A DNA stretch of 10,877 nt from Candidatus Doudnabacteria bacterium (GTDB lineage Bacteria; Patescibacteriota; Doudnabacteria; UBA920), in the NCBI GenBank assembly GCA_023245915.1, contig JAHFJK010000035.1:1-10877 (forward strand), read 5' to 3'. The notes below the pieces were generated by a model. That model worked only from the letters and a program-made list of their open reading frames with translations, was not told the DNA's origin and ran no database searches. This document shows, one piece after another, positions 4,552-10,877 of this stretch. The first letter of the stretch is position 1. The number at the start of each line of letters is the position of its first letter. Made by a program: the position numbers and the translations under genes.

Positions 4552-4570
4552 CCCCGAGAATCGGGGTTTT
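4552..4570 (+). terminator. Intrinsic terminator of the tRNA cluster
   Basis: CCCCGA-GAA-TCGGGG forms a perfect 6-bp stem with 3-nt loop, followed by TTTT. It comes 8 nt after the last tRNA-Pro-derived CCA and 31 nt before the MurF-like start. Confidence 0.85.
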
Positions 4571-4586
4571 ATATTTGGTTTTCTGG

Positions 4587-4595
4587 TGTTATGAT
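4587..4595 (+). promoter_or_regulatory. Extended -10 promoter of the MurF-like gene (leaderless)
   Basis: TGTTATGAT is an extended -10 with 5 of 6 hexamer matches. It ends 6 nt before ATG 4602, so the predicted transcript starts at or next to the A of the start codon. Confidence 0.5.
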
Positions 4596-4601
4596 AAGGC
4601 T

Positions 4602-5852
4602 ATGATTAAACAGATTAAGAATAAATTATATTTTTTTGTTGCCCATTATTTTAAATTTTTTGCCCAAATCCGGCTGGCTAAATGGCAGCCAAAAGTTGTG
4701 GTTGTTACCGGTTCAAACGGCAAGACTACTTTATTGCATTTAATAGAATCCCAGCTGGGAGAGCGCGCCAGGTATTCACATCATGCCAACAGCAGTTTTG
4801 GAATTCCATTTGATATTTTGGGCTTAAAGCGTAAAAATTTCACTTTCGACGAGTGGCCAATGTTATTTTTCTGGGCGCCAATTAAAGCTTTTAAAAAAGT
4901 TTTTGTTGAGAAAATTTATGTCGTTGAAGCAGACTGTGACCGGCCGGGGGAGGGGAGATTTTTGGCTGATTTATTGCATCCATCGGTTACCATTTGGCTT
5001 AATTTAAGTAAAACCCATAGCATGAATTTTGAAAAAATAGCTTTGGGAAGATCCCAAATAAAAGAAGTAATTGCTAATGAGTTTGGAAATTTTTTATCGC
5101 AAACCAAAGATGTGGCAATTGTAAACGGCGATGATGAATTAATCGTAAAGCAAACGGAAAGAAGCAGAGCCGAGATTTCTAAAATTTTTGAATTACAGTT
5201 GGAAAATTATCAGCTGTATAATAAAAGCACACAGTTTAAAATAGGCGGATTTGAATATAATTTTTCCAGTTTGCTTCCCCGAGAAATTTTTTATTCTATT
5301 TTAGCGACTCATCAGCTTCTTAAATTTTTAAATTTTCCAGAAGATGAGAAATACAGAAATTTTCAACTGCCCCCGGGTAGAAGTTCCATTTTTTCTGGGA
5401 TTAAAGATACTACTTTAATCGACAGCTCCTATAATGCTAATTTAAATAGTATGGAAGCGGTGCTAAAGATGTACAATGACTACCCGGCTAAAACAAAATG
5501 GGCCGTGTTAGGGGATATGCTGGAGCAGGGCGCGCAAGAGCAGGAGGAGCATGAAAAATTGGCGCAATTAATTTTACAGATTAAGCTGGATAAAATAATT
5601 TTAATGGGTCCAAGGGTTTGCAAATACACATATCCTAAACTTCAGAATCCATCAGCAGAAAAATTTGAACGGCCAAAAGAAGCTTTGGGTTATTTGCTGG
5701 CAAATATTTCCGGCGGCGAAGTAATTTTATTTAAGGGCGCGAGATTTTTGGAAGGCGTGGTTGAACACTTGTTGGCAAATAAAAGTGACGTTGAAAAATT
5801 GTGCCGCAGGGAAAAAATTTGGCAAATTAGAAGGAAGGAGTGGGGGTTATAG
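4602..5852 (+). CDS. murF: MurF-like Mur ligase (UDP-MurNAc-tripeptide--D-Ala-D-Ala ligase type), without the N-terminal substrate domain
   Basis: Mur ligases are cytoplasmic ATP-dependent amide-bond ligases; MurF adds D-Ala-D-Ala to the UDP-MurNAc tripeptide. Seen in this 416-residue protein: the ATP P-loop GSNGKTT (37-43), HHANSSFGIP (60-69, matching the MurF NNEIGxP region), EADCDRPGE (109-117), a THS segment (138-140), and the C-terminal-domain motifs PPGR (257-260), DSSYNAN (274-280), LGDMLEQG (303-310) and KGAR (378-381). Only about 30 residues precede the P-loop, so the usual MurF domain 1, about 80 residues that bind UDP, is missing. That leaves the exact acceptor uncertain. The frame is open back to 4452, but that stretch crosses the tRNA relic and terminator, so ATG 4602 is chosen. 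It heads the envelope gene block. Confidence 0.85.
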   Translation: MIKQIKNKLYFFVAHYFKFFAQIRLAKWQPKVVVVTGSNGKTTLLHLIESQLGERARYSHHANSSFGIPFDILGLKRKNFTFDEWPMLFFWAPIKAFKKVFVEKIYVVEADCDRPGEGRFLADLLHPSVTIWLNLSKTHSMNFEKIALGRSQIKEVIANEFGNFLSQTKDVAIVNGDDELIVKQTERSRAEISKIFELQLENYQLYNKSTQFKIGGFEYNFSSLLPREIFYSILATHQLLKFLNFPEDEKYRNFQLPPGRSSIFSGIKDTTLIDSSYNANLNSMEAVLKMYNDYPAKTKWAVLGDMLEQGAQEQEEHEKLAQLILQIKLDKIILMGPRVCKYTYPKLQNPSAEKFERPKEALGYLLANISGGEVILFKGARFLEGVVEHLLANKSDVEKLCRREKIWQIRRKEWGL

Positions 5853-5862
5853 GTTGCTGAAG

Positions 5863-5900
5863 GGACGCTGATTTAAACACCAACGCTGATAGGACGCTGA
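5863..5900. repeat. Short ACGCTGA repeat cluster in the intergenic gap
   Basis: ACGCTGA occurs three times (starting at 5865, 5883 and 5894), two of them as GGACGCTGA. They fill most of the 72-bp gap between the MurF-like gene and the hydrolase gene. The role is unknown; it may be a degenerate dispersed repeat or a protein-binding array. Confidence 0.6.
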
Positions 5901-5924
5901 GTATTTAGTTAAAATTTAATTAAT

Positions 5925-6623
5925 ATGGAAAAAATATTTATTATTCACGGTTGGACTTATACAACGGACAGATGGCAAAATTTCATTGCCAGGGTAAAAG
6001 AGGGGGGATACGAATCTGTTTTGCTGACCGTGCCCGGTTTAACTGAAGCTACAGATAAGGTTTGGAGCTTGGATGATTACGTGGAGTGGTTAAAGCAAAA
6101 GTTGGAGAATGAAGACCAATCTATTTTAGTGGGTCACTCCAATGGCGGTCGTATTGCTTTAGCTTTTGCAGCCAAATATCCCGGCAAATTAAAACAGCTT
6201 ATTTTAATAGATAGCGCGGGTATTTATCATAATGAATTGCCCTTGAGGTTTAAACGCATGGTGTTTGGAGCCTTGGCAAAAATTGGCAAGAAAATTACAG
6301 CATCGGAAAATTTGAGAAAAGTTTTGTACAAATTCGCAGGCGAAAGCGACTACAAAAACGCAAGCCCGCAAATGCGGCAGACCATGGTCAATTTAATTTC
6401 TGTAGATTTGACCCCAAAATTGCCGGCTATTAACACGCCAACCTTAATTATTTGGGGCCGCGAGGACAAAGCCACGCCGCTTGCGGACGGTGAATTAATG
6501 CATAAACTAATCGCAACATCACAGCTAAATATTATTAATGGCGCGAGGCACTCGCCTCATTTTACGCACACCAAAGAAGTTTGTGACGCAATTATCCAAA
6601 CAATAAAAAAATATGGTTTTTAA
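5925..6623 (+). CDS. Alpha/beta hydrolase
   Basis: A 232-residue alpha/beta-hydrolase-fold protein of normal length. An N-terminal oxyanion motif HGW (8-10) follows the first strand. The nucleophile elbow is GHSNGG (70-75) with Ser72; the acid is Asp181 in WGREDKATP, and the base is His209 in GARHSPHF. All three catalytic residues are in the expected order. A helical cap lies at about 103-160. There is no signal peptide, so it is probably cytoplasmic. The substrate cannot be told from sequence; esters, thioesters or lipid-linked products are possible. The stop overlaps the next gene by 11 nt (ATG inside the last codons), indicating translational coupling with the aminotransferase. There is no Shine-Dalgarno site. 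Confidence 0.88.
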   Translation: MEKIFIIHGWTYTTDRWQNFIARVKEGGYESVLLTVPGLTEATDKVWSLDDYVEWLKQKLENEDQSILVGHSNGGRIALAFAAKYPGKLKQLILIDSAGIYHNELPLRFKRMVFGALAKIGKKITASENLRKVLYKFAGESDYKNASPQMRQTMVNLISVDLTPKLPAINTPTLIIWGREDKATPLADGELMHKLIATSQLNIINGARHSPHFTHTKEVCDAIIQTIKKYGF

Positions 6624-7809
6624 TTCCCTGGGTTCAAATTATAATTTTGCGACTTCGACCAAGATGCTGTTTGCGCGTGGCCGAAAATTTGACGCGGTTG
6701 ACTTAAAAAAAATACTGGAAGAAAAATATCAGGGCCAGGCAACACTGCTTTACAAAGGCAGGCAAGCCATTACCATGGCTTTGAAGTTTTTAAATTTGCC
6801 CCAAGGCTCCATTGTAGCGATTAATGGTTTTACCTGCTACGCAGTGTATCAGCCGATTGTAGAAGCAGGCTTGAAAGCGGAATACTTAGACGTGGCCGAT
6901 GGAAAGTTAAATTTTTCAGCTGACGAATTAAAGAAAAAATTGGATGCCGGGGTAAATATAAAAGCTGTAATTATACAAAATACTTTGGGATATGTATGCG
7001 ATATTGAAAACATTGCAGCCATCTGCCGACAAAATAATATTATTTTAATAGAAGATTTAGCCCACAGCGCCGGCGCAATGTATTTAAATGGACAAGAAGC
7101 CGGCACAGTCGGTGATTTTGTCATTTTGTCTTTTAGCCAGGACAAAATAATAGACGCGGTTTCCGGCGGAGCTCTGGTTGTGAGAAATAAAAAATATCAA
7201 AATTTGCAGTTGCCAAAAATTGCTCAACCCGCCAAAAAACAGCAAGTAAAAGATAGGTTCTACCCAAATTTTACTTTTAAAATTAGGATGGATTATTTGA
7301 TAGGCCTGGGCAAATTTACCCACAAAATTTATAAAAAACTGGGTTTGCTTTCCAAACCCATGGGCGAGCTTAACAAGATAGTTTTTTTAGATTTGCCAGG
7401 CTGGTATTGCCGTTTTGCCAATGACGGAATAAAAAATTTAGCAGACAATTTGAATCGCCGCAGAAAAATTTCGACCATTTATTTACAAAATTTAAACCCA
7501 CAGATTTTAATCGGCGGCATAAATTTGCAAATTCAAAACTCAACCAATTTACGTTTTCCAATTGTCGTAAATAATCGAGCCAGTTTGATCAGTTATTTAA
7601 AAAATCACAATATTCATGTTGCTGATATTTGGTATGACGCGCCGGTGGCGCCAAAAAACTATTTAGCTTTAACCGACTATAATCACCAGTGTCCTAAGGC
7701 AGAAAAATTGTCGGAACAAATACTAAATTTGCCCACGCACATTAATGTTTCGGAAAAAGAAGCAAATAAAATATCTCTGGCAATAAACGCATGGCTGAAG
7801 TTACAGTAA
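6613..7809 (+). CDS. DegT/DnrJ/EryC1/StrS-family PLP-dependent aminotransferase
   Basis: Family members are PLP enzymes that mostly transfer an amino group to keto-sugars for surface glycans and antibiotics. In this 398-residue protein, LLYKGRQAITMALKFL (45-60) matches the substrate/PLP-phosphate region, NGFTCYAVYQPIVEAG (71-86) the early core, and IEDLAHSAGA (146-155) carries the pyridine-binding Asp148 and His151. SFSQDKIIDAVSGGAL (173-188) supplies the Schiff-base Lys178. The usual TGEGG after the lysine reads VSGGA. The C-terminal part (about 230-398) is less like typical sugar aminotransferases, so the amino acceptor is open. It overlaps the hydrolase by 11 nt and FemAB by 19 nt, so it is probably in one operon with an envelope task. 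Confidence 0.85.
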   Translation: MVFNSLGSNYNFATSTKMLFARGRKFDAVDLKKILEEKYQGQATLLYKGRQAITMALKFLNLPQGSIVAINGFTCYAVYQPIVEAGLKAEYLDVADGKLNFSADELKKKLDAGVNIKAVIIQNTLGYVCDIENIAAICRQNNIILIEDLAHSAGAMYLNGQEAGTVGDFVILSFSQDKIIDAVSGGALVVRNKKYQNLQLPKIAQPAKKQQVKDRFYPNFTFKIRMDYLIGLGKFTHKIYKKLGLLSKPMGELNKIVFLDLPGWYCRFANDGIKNLADNLNRRRKISTIYLQNLNPQILIGGINLQIQNSTNLRFPIVVNNRASLISYLKNHNIHVADIWYDAPVAPKNYLALTDYNHQCPKAEKLSEQILNLPTHINVSEKEANKISLAINAWLKLQ

Positions 7810-8816
7810 AAAATATTTTTGATCAAGCAAGCTGGGAAAATTTTTTAGCTTCTCATCCCGAAGCTAATTTTTTGCAGTCCTGGTATTGGGGAAAGTTTCA
7901 TGAGGCCCTTGGCAACAAAATCCACCGCGTGGGTTTTTATAATGGCGACAATTTAGCCGGGGTTATGCTTTCCGTGGTGGAGAATGCAAAACGCGGCAGA
8001 TACTTAACGGTCCCGGCTGGACCGATTATTGAGTGGCAAGATCCAGCATTGGTTGAAAGTTTCATTAGCGAAATAAAAAAACAAGCTGCACTGGATAAAT
8101 GTGGGTTTGTCAGGGTACGGCCACAACTGGAAGCTAATGATTTTTCCAAGAAACTTTTTCAAAATTTGGGTTTTGTATCTGCTCCTATCCATTTGCACGC
8201 TGAACTTACTTCTCAATTAGATTTATCATCTTCGGAAGATCACCTGTTGGCTAATATGAGAAAAGCAACGAGATATGAAATAAAAAAAGCGCTTGCGCAG
8301 GGCATAAAAATTACCACATCACAAAGCCCCCAAGACATAAAAAAGTTTTATGATTTGCAGGTTTTAACCTCAGAAAGACAAAAGTTTGTGCCTTTTTCCT
8401 ACGAGTTTTTTTATGAGCAGTTCAGAGTTTTTGCTCAAGCAGGCAAAGCGTTGCTTTACAGCGCCGAGCTGGACGGCAAACTTTTGGCCATGGGTTTTAT
8501 TATTTTTTATGGCCAGGAGGCTGCTTACCACTATGGCGCGAGCACACAAGAGGGCAGAAAATATCCGGGCGCCTATTTGATTCAATGGGAGGCAATAAAA
8601 GAGGCCAAACGCAGAGGTATGGCCCGTTATAATTTTTGGGGAGTGACCCGCGAAGACCAAAAAGATCATAGGTTTTATCGCTTGTCTATTTTTAAACGCG
8701 GCTTTGGCGGAAAGGATATGGAATATTTGCACGCGCAGGACTTGGTAGTTAGCCGTTTTAGATATATTCTAAATTTAATAGTAGAGAGCCTTCGCAAAAA
8801 AATTCGGCATGTTTAG
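7791..8816 (+). CDS. FemAB/FemX-type peptidoglycan interpeptide-bridge aminoacyltransferase
   Basis: Fem-family enzymes are nonribosomal peptidyltransferases that move amino acids from aminoacyl-tRNA to the peptide side chain of lipid II or UDP-MurNAc pentapeptide. This 341-residue protein shows the family features: NFLQSWYWGKFHEALGNK (26-43), LTVPAGPII (72-80), the substrate-site segment LLANMRKATRYEIKKA (152-167), and the second GNAT-like domain with YHYGAS (246-251), KYPGAYLIQWEAIKEAK (257-273), FWGV and FKRGFGG (301-307). FemABX members with the FKRGFGG end act in the cytoplasm at the membrane. The start overlaps the aminotransferase by 19 nt, and there is no Shine-Dalgarno site. A link to the upstream MurF-like ligase in making or branching the stem peptide is inference. 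The amino acid donor is not predictable. Confidence 0.88.
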   Translation: MAEVTVKNIFDQASWENFLASHPEANFLQSWYWGKFHEALGNKIHRVGFYNGDNLAGVMLSVVENAKRGRYLTVPAGPIIEWQDPALVESFISEIKKQAALDKCGFVRVRPQLEANDFSKKLFQNLGFVSAPIHLHAELTSQLDLSSSEDHLLANMRKATRYEIKKALAQGIKITTSQSPQDIKKFYDLQVLTSERQKFVPFSYEFFYEQFRVFAQAGKALLYSAELDGKLLAMGFIIFYGQEAAYHYGASTQEGRKYPGAYLIQWEAIKEAKRRGMARYNFWGVTREDQKDHRFYRLSIFKRGFGGKDMEYLHAQDLVVSRFRYILNLIVESLRKKIRHV

Positions 8817-8888
8817 TGTTTCATTCAGTTTTTTACTTCCCTTGGTGGAACTTATGTGATAGCATAGGCAGTTTTACAATAAACACTG

Positions 8889-8999
8889 ATGTCATCTCGC
8901 AACCCATTCGATTTCGCTCAGGGTATGCGGGATCCAGACTTGGCCTTTTTCTGGATTCCGGATAAATTTAATAACAATGTAAATTTTCCGGAATGACAT
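8889..8999. repeat. Compound palindromic (MITE-like) element, possible bidirectional terminator
   Basis: ATGTCAT (8889-8895) and ATGACAT (8993-8999) are perfect terminal inverted repeats. Inside, GGATCCAG pairs with CTGGATTCC, and ATTCCGGATAAATTTA (8955-8970) pairs with TAAATTTTCCGGAAT (8980-8994) in a near-perfect long stem. No target duplication is seen. Its TGTCAT ends match those of the element at 2333-2408. It occupies the gap between the FemAB gene and rnhB; the rest of 8817-9076 shows no gene. Confidence 0.75.
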
Positions 9000-9030
9000 A
9001 ACATTTATGACTTCTAAATATGACCCCGAA

Positions 9031-9056
9031 GCAATCCCTCGCTGCACTCGGGATGC
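9031..9056. repeat. Short palindrome just upstream of rnhB
   Basis: GCAATCCC (9031-9038) and GGGATGC (9050-9056) form an imperfect inverted repeat around TCGCTGCACTC. It is similar in style to the repeat cores at 3290-3336. It would be translated if rnhB began at 9020, which argues against that start. Confidence 0.6.
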
Positions 9057-9076
9057 TACAGGGCAAGAAAACAAAA

Positions 9077-9760
9077 ATGAATCACAAGTATGAAAAAATG
9101 AAAATTTTAGAGGGTTTTACTCACATTATTGGCTGTGATGAGGTTGGTAGGGGATGCCTGGCCGGACCGGTGGTTGCGGCGGCAGTGGCGTTGCCTGTAT
9201 TAGGTATAAAGTATAAGGTATTATGGAAAGACATCAGGGATAGCAAATTGTTATCGGCAGAAAAAAGGCAGGAGCTGGAGTTAATTATAAAAGCCCACGC
9301 GGTGGCATGGGGTATTGGGGTGGTAGGTGAAAAAATAATAGACGAAATAAACATCCATAACGCGAGTTTGTTGGCTATGAGGCGGGCGGTTGATGGCTTG
9401 TTGAGTGTAGTGCGGCTCCGTGGGCTGCTATCAGCGGCAAGGCAGGCCGAGGGCCTGCACTACAAGGAAAGAGGAAGTGGTTGTTTTTTATCTGTCGACG
9501 GTAAATTTAAAGTCCCAAATCTAAATCTACAACAAGAAGCCATTATAGACGGCGACAACAAAGTCCTCTCTATTGCAGCAGCATCAATAATTGCCAAAGT
9601 TTATCGCGACAATTTAATGAAACAACTTCATGAAAAGTACCCACTTTACAATCTTGCGCAACATAAGGGTTATGCCACAGCCGAACATCGCCAGCAGATT
9701 TTAAAAAATGGGTTAACCGCTATTCACAGATTGACTTTTTGTAAAGCATTTATAGGCTGA
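9077..9760 (+). CDS. rnhB: Ribonuclease HII with an in-frame palindromic insertion
   Basis: RNase HII cuts the RNA strand of RNA-DNA hybrids and removes misincorporated ribonucleotides, using two metal ions in the cytoplasm. The four catalytic acids are all visible in this 227-residue protein: Asp21 and Glu22 in GCDEVGRG, Asp141 in LSVDGKF, and Asp178 in IIAKVYRD. HKGYATAEH (196-204) and HRLTF (217-221) match the C-terminal signature. Between MRRAVDGL and LSVDG there are about 20 extra residues (110-130, SVVRLRG...GLHYK) encoded by a 59-bp palindrome; without them the protein would be about 207 residues, typical for the family. ATG 9077 is preferred over ATG 9020 because the extra codons cross a repeat and family proteins begin close to the GCDEVGRG strand; ATG 9098 is another option. 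No Shine-Dalgarno site is clear. Confidence 0.92.
   Translation: MNHKYEKMKILEGFTHIIGCDEVGRGCLAGPVVAAAVALPVLGIKYKVLWKDIRDSKLLSAEKRQELELIIKAHAVAWGIGVVGEKIIDEINIHNASLLAMRRAVDGLLSVVRLRGLLSAARQAEGLHYKERGSGCFLSVDGKFKVPNLNLQQEAIIDGDNKVLSIAAASIIAKVYRDNLMKQLHEKYPLYNLAQHKGYATAEHRQQILKNGLTAIHRLTFCKAFIG
9406..9464. repeat. 59-bp palindromic element translated inside rnhB
   Basis: TGTAGTGC (9406-9413) and GCACTACA (9457-9464) are perfect 8-bp inverted ends. The right half contains a second hairpin GCAGGCC-GAG-GGCCTGC, and the left half has a diverged counterpart. It is GC-rich and matches the position and size of the extra residues in the RNase HII protein. Confidence 0.75.
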
Positions 9761-9766
9761 AATCTA

Positions 9767-9795
9767 TTGCTTTTTATCCCTAGCCAAGCTATTAT
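9767..9795 (+). promoter_or_regulatory. Promoter of the 141-residue membrane protein gene (leaderless)
   Basis: TTGCTT (9767-9772) and TATTAT (9790-9795) are separated by 17 nt. The -10 box ends 6 nt before ATG 9802, so transcription is predicted to start at the start codon itself. Confidence 0.5.
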
Positions 9796-9801
9796 TTAAG
9801 T

Positions 9802-10227
9802 ATGGATACACCTAATCCACCAAAGACCAATCTGTGGGGAGAACCCAAACTTATAGAGCAGGCTAAAACAGATACCCCGATAATCGATTGGATGAGGCAA
9901 AGAAAAATTGTAAAAAAATTAGCTATAATCACTACGATAGGCTGGGCGGCCGTTGCATCCAGCTTTTTATTCCCATCCTATACATATTCTGATGAGGCTT
10001 TTTGGGTTTGGATGATTTTTGCGATCCCTATACTATCCGCTGTTTTAGTAGCTTGTTATTTTGTTGCAAAACCAAATAATAAAGAAATTATGGCCGGACA
10101 AAATAATACAAAAAAGACAATTTCTGTTTTAGGTATTTTTGTTATGGCAATCTTTACGGCAATTGTGTCATTTTTTGTTATGCTATTTATTTGGCTTGAT
10201 CGCAATCCCCCGCATATTCATAGTTAA
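9802..10227 (+). CDS. Hypothetical three-helix membrane protein
   Basis: A 141-residue protein. The N-terminus (1-37) is polar and rich in Pro and Asn, ending in the basic RQRKIVKK stretch, so it is probably cytoplasmic. Transmembrane segments lie at about 38-58, 68-88 and 107-132, with a TYSDEAF loop between the first two, a polar KPNNKEIMAGQNNTKK loop between the second and third, and a short tail ending in HIHS. I do not recognise a family. It follows rnhB by 41 nt but has its own promoter-like boxes. Its last 45 nt overlap the convergent hydrolase-like frame on the other strand. Confidence 0.65.
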   Translation: MDTPNPPKTNLWGEPKLIEQAKTDTPIIDWMRQRKIVKKLAIITTIGWAAVASSFLFPSYTYSDEAFWVWMIFAIPILSAVLVACYFVAKPNNKEIMAGQNNTKKTISVLGIFVMAIFTAIVSFFVMLFIWLDRNPPHIHS

Positions 10228-10877
10228 AAAATTTTTCAAACTTTGAGTGACTTTTGCGACTTCGGTTTTTAAAAATAAATGATGTTTGTTTTCAAGAGTT
10301 ATTATTTGAATTTTTTTGTTAAAAGCAAAAAGGTTTTTGATTTTTGAAGAAAGTATTTTATCTTTTTTTCCGCAAATAATCATCACTGGAATTTTCAAAA
10401 CTTCAAGATTGGGCATGCCTTCAAAATCAGCCATCGCGTAGAGCGATCCAACAAGATCTTTGGTATTAATCGATTGCACTGTGTGTCTAGCGTCCAACAG
10501 TGTTGGATTTTCATAATTTTTTAATTTAGAATAATCGAATTTCGTTTTTTTATTATGAGTTGGATAGGGCCATATTTTCTTTATCAGCCTTAAGATAAAT
10601 TTTTCATATCGGTTAAATTTTTCTTTAAAAAATGGACTAATGAATATCAAACCATTTACTCCGTCTATCTTTTGTTCCAATAGTAAAGCGATGTGAGCCG
10701 AATAAGAATAAGAAATTATTGTTAAAGATTTTATATTCAGATGGTTCAATATATACTCACTGGTGTCCAATTAATCTCACCATAGATAAGGCTGAATTAG
10801 AGAATCGCCTGTTTCTGCAGGCAGACTATACTCGGAAGTCAGCTTAACTAAAGGAGTTTTGTCGAAAAGGGAAACAC
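10183..10877 (-). pseudogene. Alpha/beta hydrolase, probably split or frameshifted, partial at the right edge
   Basis: The continuous frame 10183-10770 encodes the core and C-terminus of an alpha/beta hydrolase: a nucleophile elbow SYSYSA (residues 20-25, Ser22, with Ser where Gly is usual), the acid Asp137 in CGKKDKIL, and the base His163 or His164 in NKHHLF. Counting starts from the codon after the upstream stop, a TTG at 10770 directly preceded by TAA. The first strand and HG oxyanion motif that should come before are absent. Upstream, another frame (10877 to about 10780) reads FDKTPLVKLTSEYSLPAET and then hits a stop; TPL...YSL resembles the segment that normally precedes SEYILNHLNI in such enzymes. 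A small palindrome sits between the two pieces. I infer an insertion-broken gene; an assembly error or a short truncated gene are alternatives. It is convergent with, and overlaps, the plus-strand membrane gene. Confidence 0.55.
10807..10822. repeat. Small palindrome at the hydrolase break point
   Basis: GCCTG (10807-10811), loop TTTCTG and CAGGC (10818-10822) form a 5-bp hairpin. It lies between the two out-of-frame pieces of the hydrolase and recalls the CAGGC/GCCTG core of the rnhB insertion. Confidence 0.5.

Noticed and set aside
4376..4594. 72-residue open frame across the tRNA-Pro cluster
   Set aside because: It overlaps an intact tRNA and its relic; its codons are explained by the tRNA sequences.
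4452..4601. Upstream start for the MurF-like protein
   Set aside because: The extra 50 codons cross a tRNA-Pro relic, a hairpin repeat and a terminator, and show no Mur-domain features.
8370..8732. 120-residue minus-strand frame opposite the FemAB gene
   Set aside because: It is an antisense reading of a well-conserved FemAB domain and has no recognisable features.
9020..9076. Start of rnhB at ATG 9020
   Set aside because: The added 19 residues are mostly encoded by the palindrome at 9031-9056 and have no match to the RNase HII N-terminus.
1..10877. CRISPR array, prophage or autonomous transposon
   Set aside because: No regularly spaced direct repeats with unique spacers, and no transposase, integrase or phage structural gene could be read in any frame.
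1..10877. Alternative genetic code with UGA as an amino acid
   Set aside because: TGA acts as the stop of rnhB at a normal C-terminus and no conserved protein here needs read-through of TGA.

Overview
This is an AT-rich bacterial chromosome segment that looks like a Patescibacteria (Candidate Phyla Radiation) genome. That placement is an inference. It rests on short tight genes, very little use of Shine-Dalgarno sites, a MurF-like ligase without the usual N-terminal domain, small orphan membrane proteins, and many short palindromic repeats between and inside genes. Genes here end in TGA as well as TAA and TAG, so the UGA-glycine code of Gracilibacteria/Absconditabacteria is not in use. No CRISPR array, transposase or phage gene was seen.

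Left part (1-1800). A histidine-phosphatase-like gene on the minus strand runs off the left edge and lacks the second catalytic histidine. A repeat-rich spacer follows, then a minus-strand gene for a small coiled-coil protein. That gene has a canonical promoter, a palindrome centred on the -10 box and a good Shine-Dalgarno site, unlike its neighbours. Divergent to it is rlmH (23S rRNA methyltransferase), closed by a terminator at 1820-1840.

1808-3377. A minus-strand O-antigen ligase/polymerase-like (Wzy_C) membrane protein gene holds two striking sequence features. One is a 76-bp palindromic element inserted in frame between perfect 5-bp direct repeats. The other is four copies of a 7-bp unit that could switch the reading frame. 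A 148-bp element with 16-bp perfect terminal inverted repeats sits just upstream of the chosen start.

3400-4570. A tRNA cluster is interleaved with small membrane-protein genes: tRNA-Arg(CCT), a DUF5665-like protein, tRNA-Ala(GGC), a three-helix protein, a deleted tRNA-Pro relic, intact tRNA-Pro(CGG), and a second tRNA-Pro relic broken by a hairpin repeat. A terminator closes the cluster.

4602-8816. A same-strand cell-envelope block: MurF-like ligase, alpha/beta hydrolase, DegT-type PLP aminotransferase and FemAB-type peptidyltransferase. The last three genes overlap by 11 and 19 nt and are probably one operon. The likely shared theme is peptidoglycan peptide synthesis or modification.

8817-10877. 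Palindromic repeats lie before rnhB (RNase HII), which itself carries a palindrome translated in frame. A three-helix membrane protein follows. Convergent to it is an alpha/beta hydrolase whose 5' part is out of frame across a small palindrome, probably a broken gene continuing past the right edge. The most interesting theme of the window is the spread of short palindromic elements into genes: two are tolerated in frame inside proteins, one disrupts a tRNA copy, and one may disrupt a hydrolase.
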